A stretch of DNA of 5,011 bases from JBHHXR01 sp046757205 (GTDB lineage Bacteria; Pseudomonadota; Alphaproteobacteria; Rhodobacterales; Rhodobacteraceae): NCBI GenBank assembly GCA_046757205.1, contig JBHHXR010000224.1:1-5011 (forward strand), in the 5' to 3' direction. Shown here piece by piece: positions 1 to 4,975 of the stretch. The first letter of the stretch is position 1. Every line of letters starts with the position of its first letter. The notes below the pieces were generated by a model. The model did not search any database, had not been told where the DNA came from, and saw only the letters and a program-made list of their open reading frames with translations. The translations under genes and the position numbers were made by a program.

Positions 1-62
1 GCTTACGATTTATCAACCCGCAACCCTTAAGCCTTCGCTTACAGGGCATGAGGGAGAACCCC
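1..62 (+). promoter_or_regulatory. Leader upstream of flgB, no gene seen
   Basis: This short AT-richer stretch precedes the first gene and probably holds part of the operon's control region. It contains a direct repeat CAACCC (14-19 and 21-26), a second repeat GCTTAC (1-6 and 37-42), and TTAA at 27-30 followed eight bases later by TTAC (39-42). The last resembles a degenerate CtrA-type TTAA-N7-TTAA box, but the spacing is one base too long and the second half is imperfect. I see no sigma-54 type GG/GC promoter and no convincing -35/-10 pair. The true promoter may lie left of the window, so this is a location rather than an identified promoter. Confidence 0.3.
51..56 (+). promoter_or_regulatory. 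Ribosome binding site deciding the flgB start
   Basis: AGGGAG lies six bases before the ATG at 63. The upstream in-frame ATG at 48 would place this motif inside the coding region and has only a weak purine patch (CAGGG) close in front of it. The site therefore favours the start at 63, giving a 130-residue FlgB that begins MKFELDILRMAHELA. Confidence 0.7.
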
Positions 63-455
63 ATGAAGTTTGAGCTCGACATTTTGCGGATGGCCCATGA
101 ACTGGCCAGCCACGCCTCTGCACGCCATGCGCTGATCGCCAGGAACACCGCCAACGCCGATACGCAGGGCTACAGGGCGCGCGACCTGCGGCCGTTTTCC
201 GATGTTTTCGTTGACGCTGCCGGCTTCTCCCCGCGCGTGACAAGGACCGGCCATATCGCCGGCGCGGCGACGGCGGGTGCCCGTGACACCATCGAAACCA
301 GCGTCTTCGGGGCCGCATCGCCGAACGGGAACACGGTTTCGCTGGAAGACCAGATGGTGCGCGCCGCCGACGTCGGGCGTCAGCACGCGCTGGCGCTCGG
401 CGTCTACCGGAAATCCATGGAAATCCTGCGCCTCGGCCTCGGCCGGGGGCGTTGA
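63..455 (+). CDS. flgB: Flagellar basal-body proximal rod protein FlgB
   Basis: FlgB is a subunit of the proximal rod of the flagellar basal body, exported through the flagellar type III apparatus and assembled in the periplasm. The product is 130 residues, a usual length for the family. The N-terminal rod motif is visible at about residues 21-41 (RHALIARNTANADTQGYRAR), where N28, A30-N31, T34 and G36-Y37 match the pattern shared with the other rod proteins here. Near the C-terminus, SPNGNTVSLEDQM (residues 86-98) matches the FlgB-typical PNGN-V-L signature, followed by the helix expected to pair with the N-terminal helix. The start at 63 is preferred over an in-frame ATG at 48 because of AGGGAG at 51-56. 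It is the first gene of the operon seen here, and flgC follows after 12 nt. FlgB and FlgC resemble each other, but the PNGN motif and order settle the assignment. Confidence 0.95.
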   Translation: MKFELDILRMAHELASHASARHALIARNTANADTQGYRARDLRPFSDVFVDAAGFSPRVTRTGHIAGAATAGARDTIETSVFGAASPNGNTVSLEDQMVRAADVGRQHALALGVYRKSMEILRLGLGRGR

Positions 456-467
456 CCGGAGGAACGG

Positions 468-860
468 ATGGCGGACATCGATTCGACTCTCGCGGCTTCG
501 GTCGCCGGGCTCGCCGCGCAGGCGGCGCGGCTTCGGCTGGCCGCCGAAAACATCGCCAATGCCGACACCCCCGGCTACCGGCGGAAACTTCTGAGTTTCG
601 ATGGCGCGCTGTCCGCTGCCGGTTCCGACGCGGCGCCGTCGCCCGGCCGGGTCACGCTGGACCGCTCGGCGCCTGAAAAGGTCTACGATCCCGGCAACCC
701 GCTTTCGGGCGCCGACGGGTTCTACGAGCGCTCCAACGTCAATCTCATGATCGAGATCGCCGACGCCCGCGAAGCACAACGCAGTTACGAGGCCAACCTG
801 CGGATGTTCGACCAGACCCGCCGCATGGCCGGCGCCGTTCTCGAACTCCTCCGCCGCTGA
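468..860 (+). CDS. flgC: Flagellar basal-body proximal rod protein FlgC
   Basis: FlgC is a second subunit of the proximal rod and stacks with FlgB and FlgF above the MS ring. The product is 130 residues, typical of the family. The N-terminal rod motif is at residues 27-40 (ENIANADTPGYRRK). The C-terminal rod motif is at about 89-110: S89-N90-V91-N92 followed by the helix containing EAQRSYEAN. This ending is the usual FlgC pattern and differs from FlgB, which lacks the SNVN element. The start has a good ribosome binding site, GGAGG at 458-462, five bases before the ATG. It lies 12 nt after flgB and 14 nt before fliE, consistent with co-transcription. Nothing in the sequence suggests damage. 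Confidence 0.95.
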   Translation: MADIDSTLAASVAGLAAQAARLRLAAENIANADTPGYRRKLLSFDGALSAAGSDAAPSPGRVTLDRSAPEKVYDPGNPLSGADGFYERSNVNLMIEIADAREAQRSYEANLRMFDQTRRMAGAVLELLRR

Positions 861-874
861 AAGGAATCCCGGAC

Positions 875-1174
875 ATGGAAGTCAAATCCAATCTCGCTTC
901 GCTGCTCTATTCGGCGACCCGGCCCGCCACGCGCCCGGCCGAAGGCGCGTCGGAAACGGGCGCGCGGCCGGGCGGATTTGCGCGCGCCGCGGGCGATTTC
1001 GTCGAAACCCTGCGCCACGGCGAAGAAACCGCGATGGCCGGGCTGGCCGGCCGCGCCGACGCGATGTCGGTGGTCGAGGCGCTGGCCGCCACCGAACTGG
1101 CCGTCGAGACGGCGGTAACGGTGCGCGACCGGGTGGTCGAGGCCTACCAGGAAATCCTCCGCATGCCGGTGTAA
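875..1174 (+). CDS. fliE: Flagellar hook-basal body complex protein FliE
   Basis: FliE is the small adaptor that joins the MS ring (FliF) to the proximal rod, and its export is needed before the rod can grow. The product is 99 residues, within the usual range of about 95-115. The family signature is at the C-terminus: residues 74-99 (ELAVETAVTVRDRVVEAYQEI then LRMPV) match the classic FliE ending with conserved AYQEI-RM. The middle holds the expected segment with F42 and the GEETAM stretch. The N-terminal 35 residues are variable and rich in Ala, Pro and Arg, as is common. AAGGA at 861-865 serves as ribosome binding site nine bases before the ATG. It lies 14 nt after flgC and only 3 nt before fliQ. 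Confidence 0.93.
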   Translation: MEVKSNLASLLYSATRPATRPAEGASETGARPGGFARAAGDFVETLRHGEETAMAGLAGRADAMSVVEALAATELAVETAVTVRDRVVEAYQEILRMPV

Positions 1175-1177
1175 GCG

Positions 1178-1444
1178 ATGACCGAAGCCGAAATTCTCGA
1201 TGTGCTGCGCCAGGCGCTGTGGACGGCGTTCGTCGTCTCGATCCCGGTACTGGGCGTGTCGCTGGCGACCGGGCTGGCCATCGGCCTGTTCCAGGCGCTG
1301 ACCTCGATCCAGGAAATGACGCTGACATTCGTGCCCAAGCTGGCGGCGATTCTCATCGTGTTCTGGTTGTCGATGGGGTTTTCCGGCCAGCAGATCGTCG
1401 CGATGTTCCAGACTGCGGTGATCCCGAAGATCGCCGGGAGGTAA
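1178..1444 (+). CDS. fliQ: Flagellar type III export gate protein FliQ
   Basis: FliQ is an inner-membrane subunit of the flagellar export gate, which it forms with FliP and FliR. The product is 88 residues, the normal size. Two hydrophobic segments are visible, at about residues 16-37 and 55-75, separated by the family hallmark FQALTSIQEMTLTFVPKL (residues 38-55), which is close to invariant across FliQ and its virulence homologues (YscS, SpaQ, HrcS). Flagellar context rules out a virulence system. There is no clear ribosome binding site in front of the ATG, which lies just 3 nt after the fliE stop, so translation is probably coupled to fliE. In enteric bacteria fliQ sits with fliP and fliR; here it is among rod genes. 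Confidence 0.97.
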   Translation: MTEAEILDVLRQALWTAFVVSIPVLGVSLATGLAIGLFQALTSIQEMTLTFVPKLAAILIVFWLSMGFSGQQIVAMFQTAVIPKIAGR

Positions 1445-1451
1445 GCCGCCG

Positions 1452-1475
1452 ATGCCCCCGCCAGCACACAGGTAA
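1452..1475 (+). other. Possible 7-codon micro-ORF (MPPPAHR) before flgF
   Basis: In the 37-nt gap between fliQ and flgF, an ATG at 1452 opens a seven-codon frame, MPPPAHR, that ends with TAA at 1473-1475, six bases before and in frame with the flgF ATG. Three consecutive prolines are a known ribosome-slowing motif. There is no good ribosome binding site in front of it, so it could be chance; translation is unproven. Confidence 0.15.
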
Positions 1476-1481
1476 CCGAGC

Positions 1482-2204
1482 ATGGAGAACGCCGTCTACG
1501 TCAGCATCACCCGGCAGGCCGGCCTGTTGCAGGAGATGCAGCAGGTCGCCAACAACGTTGCCAACGCCGCGACCACCGGCTACCGGCGCGAGGGTCTGGT
1601 GTTCAGCGAATTCCTCCGCGCGCTTCCGCTCGAGGGCGGTTCGCTGGCGATGGCCTACGCCCACGGACGGCTGACCGACACCAGCCAGGGCGCGCTCAGC
1701 GAAACCGGCAACCGGTTCGACTTCGCCATCGAGGGCGAGGGTTTTTTCCTGATCGAGACGCCGCAAGGCGAGCGGCTGACCCGGGCCGGCGCCTTTGGCC
1801 CCAACGCCAACGGCGAACTGGTCGATCCCGGCGGCAACCGGCTGCTCGATGCCGGCGGGGCGCCGGTCTTCGTTCCGCCCGACGCCGCCGGCGTTTCGCT
1901 GGCGCCCGACGGCACGTTGTCCGCCGGCGGCGCGCCGCTGGCGCGGATCGGCGTGGTGACGGTCGCGGACCGCACCGCGCTTGTCCGCGAGGGCGGAACC
2001 CGGTTTCGCGCCGATTCCGGTTACCTGCCCGCCGACGGCGCCCGCCTGCACCAGGGATTCCTCGAGTCGTCCAACGTGAATCCGGTCTCCGAACTGGCGC
2101 GGATGATCGAGGTCCAGCGCTCCTATGAACTGGGGCAGACATTCCTCGATCGCGAGGACGAACGCATCCGCCAGGTCGTGCGCACACTCGGGCAGCGGCC
2201 CTGA
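1482..2204 (+). CDS. flgF: Flagellar basal-body rod protein FlgF
   Basis: FlgF is a rod subunit placed between FlgB/FlgC and FlgG. The product is 240 residues, typical of FlgF and shorter than FlgG. The start MENAVYVSITRQAGL is characteristic of FlgF. The N-terminal rod motif is at residues 24-37 (NNVANAATTGYRRE). The central domain has the motif shared by FlgF, FlgG and FlgE, FDFAIEGEGFFLIET (79-93), followed by a TRAG element and a G-N-L/R-L-L stretch. The C-terminal rod motif is at about 192-216: GFLESSNVNPVSEL then MIEVQRSYE. The ribosome binding site is poor (AGG at 1470-1472). The in-frame ATG at 1452 cannot be the start because a TAA follows at 1473. It lies 37 nt after fliQ, the largest gap in the operon, and 27 nt before flgG. 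Confidence 0.95.
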   Translation: MENAVYVSITRQAGLLQEMQQVANNVANAATTGYRREGLVFSEFLRALPLEGGSLAMAYAHGRLTDTSQGALSETGNRFDFAIEGEGFFLIETPQGERLTRAGAFGPNANGELVDPGGNRLLDAGGAPVFVPPDAAGVSLAPDGTLSAGGAPLARIGVVTVADRTALVREGGTRFRADSGYLPADGARLHQGFLESSNVNPVSELARMIEVQRSYELGQTFLDREDERIRQVVRTLGQRP

Positions 2205-2231
2205 CGCGGGAACACAGGAAGAGGACGGACC

Positions 2232-3017
2232 ATGAAGGCACTGAAAATCGCGGCGACCGGTATGGGCGCGCAGCAGACCCGGGTGGAGGTGATCTCCAAC
2301 AACCTCGCGAACATGAACACCACCGCCTACAACACCAGGCGCGCCGAATTCGCCGACCTGATGTACCAGCAGGTGCAGCGCGCGGGCACTATCAGCGCCG
2401 CCAACGGCGCCGTCCTGCCGGCCGGCGTGCAGCTCGGCCTCGGGGTGCGGGCCGCCGCGGTTTCGATGAATGTCAGCCAGGGCTCGCTGTCGCAGACCGG
2501 CGGCGAACTCGACGTGGCGATAGAAGGCGACGGCTACCTTGAGGTGACGCTGCCCTCGGGCCTCGCCGGTTTCACCCGCGACGGCGCCCTGAAACGCTCC
2601 GCCGACGGCGAGATCGTCACCGCCGCCGGTCACCTGATCGCCCCCGGCATAACCCTGCCCGACGATCTGCGCAGCGTGTCCATCAATGCCGACGGCGAGG
2701 TCTGGGGCTACTTCAGCGATCAGGTGACGCCGCAGCTTCTCGGCCAGCTTACGCTCGCCTCGTTCCCCAACGAGAAAGGGCTGGAAGCACTCGGCGGCAA
2801 CCTTTTCGCGGAGACCGAGGCGTCGGGCCTGGCGCAGGCCGGCGCGCCGGGAACCGACGGCCGCGGCACCTTCCGCCAGGGCTATCTGGAGGACAGTTCG
2901 GTCGATCCGGTGCGCGAGATCACCGAGCTCATCGAGGCGCAGCGCGGCTATGAGCTCAACGCCAAGGTGATTTCCGCAGCCGACCAGATGCTGGCCGCCA
3001 CCACCCAGATCCGGTGA
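2232..3017 (+). CDS. flgG: Flagellar basal-body distal rod protein FlgG
   Basis: FlgG forms the distal rod that crosses the P and L rings and connects to the hook. The product is 261 residues, almost exactly the family length. Start MKALKIAATGMGAQQTRVEVI is canonical. The N-terminal motif is SNNLANMNTTAYNTRRAEF (residues 22-40), with Ala at 32 where the other three rod proteins in this window have Gly. The FlgG-specific segment YQQVQRAG (45-52) and PAGVQLGLGV (63-72) separates it from FlgF. The central motif ELDVAIEGDGYLEV and FTRDGALKRSADG follow. The C-terminus has GYLEDSSVDPVREI (217-230) and EAQRGYELNAKVISAADQM (235-253). AGGAAGAGGA at 2216-2225 gives a good ribosome binding site. The stop overlaps the GTG start of flgA by 4 nt. 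Confidence 0.97.
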   Translation: MKALKIAATGMGAQQTRVEVISNNLANMNTTAYNTRRAEFADLMYQQVQRAGTISAANGAVLPAGVQLGLGVRAAAVSMNVSQGSLSQTGGELDVAIEGDGYLEVTLPSGLAGFTRDGALKRSADGEIVTAAGHLIAPGITLPDDLRSVSINADGEVWGYFSDQVTPQLLGQLTLASFPNEKGLEALGGNLFAETEASGLAQAGAPGTDGRGTFRQGYLEDSSVDPVREITELIEAQRGYELNAKVISAADQMLAATTQIR

Positions 3018-3448
3018 CCGGCTTGCGGAAAACGGCCAGCCTGGCGGCGCTTGTGTGCCTGGCGGCGGCGCCGGTGCTGGCCGAGATGGTGGTGCCGACC
3101 CGCGTCATTCGCAGCCGCAGCGTCATCGCCGCGACCGATCTCGCGGTCATCGCCGGCGATCACCCGGGCGCGGTCGCCGATCTGGCGGCGATCGTCGGCA
3201 AGGAGGCGCGCGTTGCGCTCTATCCCGGCCGGCCGGTGCGCGCCGCCGATATCGGCGAACCGGCGGTTGTCGAGCGTAATCAGATCGTCCGCATGACCTA
3301 CCGCGCCGGTGCGCTGGTCATTTCGGCCGATGGCCGCGCGCTCGACCGCGGCGGTGTCGGCGACCGTGTCCGGGTGATGAACCTGGACTCGCGCACCATC
3401 GTCAGCGGCCGCGTCATGGCGGCGCGCGAGATCGAGGTGACCCAATGA
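3014..3448 (+). CDS. flgA: Flagellar P-ring assembly protein FlgA (short form)
   Basis: FlgA is a periplasmic chaperone that helps FlgI subunits assemble into the P ring around the rod. The product is 144 residues with a clear signal peptide: R5-K6, a hydrophobic core, and probable cleavage after V21-L22-A23. The mature part, about 121 residues, resembles the SAF-type C-terminal region: GKEARVALYPGRPVRAADI (62-80), NQIVRMTYRAGALVISADG (89-107), ALDRGGVGDRVRVMN (109-123), then SRTIVSGRV. Enteric FlgA is around 220 residues, so the extra N-terminal part is absent; short forms occur in alphaproteobacteria. It starts with GTG, overlaps flgG by 4 nt (GTGA) and has no obvious ribosome binding site, so translation is likely coupled to flgG. 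It also overlaps flgH by 4 nt. No flgI is in the window. Confidence 0.9.
   Translation: MTGLRKTASLAALVCLAAAPVLAEMVVPTRVIRSRSVIAATDLAVIAGDHPGAVADLAAIVGKEARVALYPGRPVRAADIGEPAVVERNQIVRMTYRAGALVISADGRALDRGGVGDRVRVMNLDSRTIVSGRVMAAREIEVTQ
3434..3440 (+). promoter_or_regulatory. Strong ribosome binding site for flgH inside flgA
   Basis: GAGGTGA, a seven-base match to the usual anti-Shine-Dalgarno complement, lies within the last flgA codons four bases before the flgH ATG. It supports the flgH start at 3445 despite the overlap with flgA. Confidence 0.65.
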
Positions 3449-4197
3449 GGAGCCTGCGCGCCCTGGCGTTGTGGGCCGCGCTCGCCGCCGTCGCGGGGTG
3501 CCAGCAACTGGGCGAAGTCGGGCGCGCGCCGGGTTTTTCGCCGGTCGGGCCACAGGCCGGCGCGGTTGCGGCGGGAGCGGACACAGCCGCCGCCGCCCTG
3601 GCCGGCCCCGGACGCCGCGACACCAAGCGGGGCAACGCGCGCGCCTCGCTGTGGGAGTCCGGCCCGGCGTCGCTGTTCGGCGACCGCCGCGCGGCACGGC
3701 TCGGCGACATCCTGACCGTGGTCATAGAGATCGACGACAAGGCGCAGATATCCAACAAGAGCTCGCGCAAGCGCAGCGGCTCGGAAAGCCTCTCGGTGCC
3801 GGACCTCGTCGGCATTCCGCAGGTCATCGCGCCGCATCTGCCGGACGGCGCCGGGCTCGATCCGGCGGTCGGGCTGAGTTCCAGCGGCGCCTCGAGCGGC
3901 GAAGGCGCCGTCGCGCGCAACGAGAAGATCACGCTCAGGATCGCCGCCACGGTGACCCGGGTTCTGCCCAACGGCCAGCTGGTGATCCGCGGATCGCAGG
4001 AAGTGCGGGTGAATTTCGAACTTCGCGACCTGCAGATCGCCGGCATCGTCAGGCCCGGCGACATCTCGCGGCGCAACGAAATCACCTATGACAAGATCGC
4101 CGGCGCCAGGATTTCCTATGGCGGCCGCGGCCGGATCACCGATGTGCAGCAGCCGCGCTACGGCCAGCAGATCGCCGATATCCTGCTACCGTTCTGA
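3445..4197 (+). CDS. flgH: Flagellar L-ring lipoprotein FlgH
   Basis: FlgH is the outer-membrane lipoprotein that forms the L ring, the bushing through which the rod passes. The product is 250 residues, near the family norm of about 230-250. Residues 1-19 form a lipoprotein signal with lipobox V16-A17-G18-C19; Cys19 would be lipidated, and Gln at the next position is compatible with sorting to the outer membrane. After an Ala/Gly-rich stretch comes the FlgH core: SLWESGPASLFGDRRAARLGD (68-88), then ILTVVIEIDDKAQISN (89-104), and the C-terminal GIVRPGDISRRNEITYDKIA (200-219), GARISYGGRGRITDVQQPRY and ending ADILLPF. It overlaps flgA by ATGA and has the strong site GAGGTGA at 3434-3440. Eight bases separate it from the FliL-like gene. 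No anomaly is visible. Confidence 0.95.
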   Translation: MRSLRALALWAALAAVAGCQQLGEVGRAPGFSPVGPQAGAVAAGADTAAAALAGPGRRDTKRGNARASLWESGPASLFGDRRAARLGDILTVVIEIDDKAQISNKSSRKRSGSESLSVPDLVGIPQVIAPHLPDGAGLDPAVGLSSSGASSGEGAVARNEKITLRIAATVTRVLPNGQLVIRGSQEVRVNFELRDLQIAGIVRPGDISRRNEITYDKIAGARISYGGRGRITDVQQPRYGQQIADILLPF

Positions 4198-4205
4198 GGC
4201 CGGTT

Positions 4206-4844
4206 ATGGGCAGATTCCTCCCCATCGCGATTGCCCTGCTGGGCCTGGCCGGCGGCCTCGGCTCGGGTTACGCGCTGAAACCGCCGGCGCCGCCCGGCGC
4301 CTGCGAGGGCGCCGGCGGCGGCGAAGCGGGCGATGGCGGCGGCGAAGCGGGCGATGGCGGCGAACACGCCGCCGGTGCGCCGGCCGAGGGCTCGCATGGC
4401 GCGGCCCCGGCTGCCACCACCGCCGACGCGCAGGCCGCCGGCTGCGCTGCCGCGGCGGCGCACCGCGAACCGGCGCCGGCCGAAGATCACGGTGGACATG
4501 GCGAAGGCGCCTTCGCCGCCCGCGAGTTCGCGAAACTGGCCAACCCGGTCGTCGTGCCGGTGCTGGAAGACGGGCGCATGAAGTCTCTGGTCGTGCTGTC
4601 GATCAGCCTGGAGGTGCAGCCGGGCTTCAAGGAACAGGTCTACTCGATGGAGCCGAAGCTCAGGGACGCCTTCCTGAAGGTGATGTTCCGCCACTCGAAT
4701 TCCGGCGGCTTCCAGGGCAATTTCACCGAGCGGCGCGCCATGCGCGACCTGCGCGGATCGCTGCGCGAAGCCGCGGCGGCCCTGCTCGGCGACAAGCTGG
4801 TCGACGTGCTCATCCTCGACATCGTCCGCCAGGACGTCGGCTGA
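4206..4844 (+). CDS. FliL-family flagellar basal body-associated protein
   Basis: FliL proteins are single-span inner-membrane proteins that surround or support the stator near the basal body. The product is 212 residues. It has a hydrophobic segment at about 4-22 serving as membrane anchor, then a linker (25-103) rich in Gly, Ala, Pro, Glu and His with two cysteines (C33, C80), a 7-residue repeat (GGEAGDG twice, about 38-51) and an EDHGGHGEG stretch (93-101). The globular periplasmic domain runs from about 106 to the end: FAKLANPVVVPVLEDGRM, VVLSISLEV, MEPKLRDAFLKVMF (148-161), then KLVDVLILDIVRQD (197-210). That domain matches the FliL pattern. GAGG at 4196-4199 is a fitting ribosome binding site six bases before the ATG. 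It is the last gene of the run. Whether it is the main FliL or a second paralogue cannot be told here, so no symbol is given. Confidence 0.8.
   Translation: MGRFLPIAIALLGLAGGLGSGYALKPPAPPGACEGAGGGEAGDGGGEAGDGGEHAAGAPAEGSHGAAPAATTADAQAAGCAAAAAHREPAPAEDHGGHGEGAFAAREFAKLANPVVVPVLEDGRMKSLVVLSISLEVQPGFKEQVYSMEPKLRDAFLKVMFRHSNSGGFQGNFTERRAMRDLRGSLREAAAALLGDKLVDVLILDIVRQDVG
4314..4362 (+). repeat. 21-nt in-frame tandem repeat, about 2.3 copies
   Basis: A 21-nt unit (GGC GGC GAA GCG GGC GAT GGC, encoding GGEAGDG) occurs twice without mismatch at 4317-4337 and 4338-4358. The perfect self-match extends slightly on both sides, covering 4314-4362. The period is a multiple of three, so gain or loss of a unit would change only the linker length of the FliL-like protein. 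Confidence 0.9.
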
Positions 4845-4845
4845 G

Positions 4846-4859
4846 CGTCGCAAGCGACG
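4846..4859 (+). terminator. Hairpin just after the operon's last stop codon
   Basis: CGTCGC-AA-GCGACG is a perfect inverted repeat starting one base after the TGA at 4842-4844. In RNA it would form a 5-bp stem with a CAAG loop. No T-run follows on the + strand, so it is not a textbook intrinsic terminator; it could assist termination or protect the 3' end of the transcript. Confidence 0.35.
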
Positions 4860-4959
4860 ACGACGGCTGCCCCGCCGGTACCGGCCATCGCCCCGAGACG
4901 GTGGGCGGCGCCGCGTTGCCACCGGCGACCGCGCGGCGCGGCGGCGGGCGCCCCGCGGG

Positions 4960-4973
4960 CGGCGCTTGCGCCG
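4960..4973 (-). terminator. Hairpin just after the - strand stop codon
   Basis: CGGCGC-TT-GCGCCG is a perfect inverted repeat. On the - strand it reads CGGCGC-AA-GCGCCG and starts two bases after the TGA (complement of 4976-4978) of the possible - strand gene. It matches the hairpin at 4846-4859 in 12 of 14 bases when both are read in their gene's direction. No T-run follows. In DNA this GC-rich such a structure can arise by chance. Confidence 0.3.
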
Positions 4974-4975
4974 GG

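Noticed and set aside
48..62. Earlier ATG for flgB at 48
   Set aside because: The AGGGAG site at 51-56 sits at ideal distance from the ATG at 63, and the resulting MKFELDIL start is the better FlgB N-terminus; the five extra residues match nothing.
39..779. Open frame of 246 codons on the - strand opposite flgB and flgC
   Set aside because: Both + strand genes carry unmistakable rod motifs; the antisense frame is a composition artefact.
1353..2633. Long open frame of 426 codons on the - strand opposite fliQ, flgF and flgG
   Set aside because: It lies wholly opposite well-recognised genes. Long antisense frames are expected in DNA with GC-rich third positions, and its translation is Gly/Arg/His-rich with no recognisable domain.
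4846..4859. Classical intrinsic terminator after the operon
   Set aside because: The hairpin is real but no T-run follows, so it is recorded only as a low-confidence terminator.
4158..4922. Open frame of 254 codons on the - strand opposite the FliL-like gene
   Set aside because: It is an antisense shadow of a gene with a clear FliL domain. The translation is Arg-rich low complexity, and there is no supporting ribosome binding site or domain.
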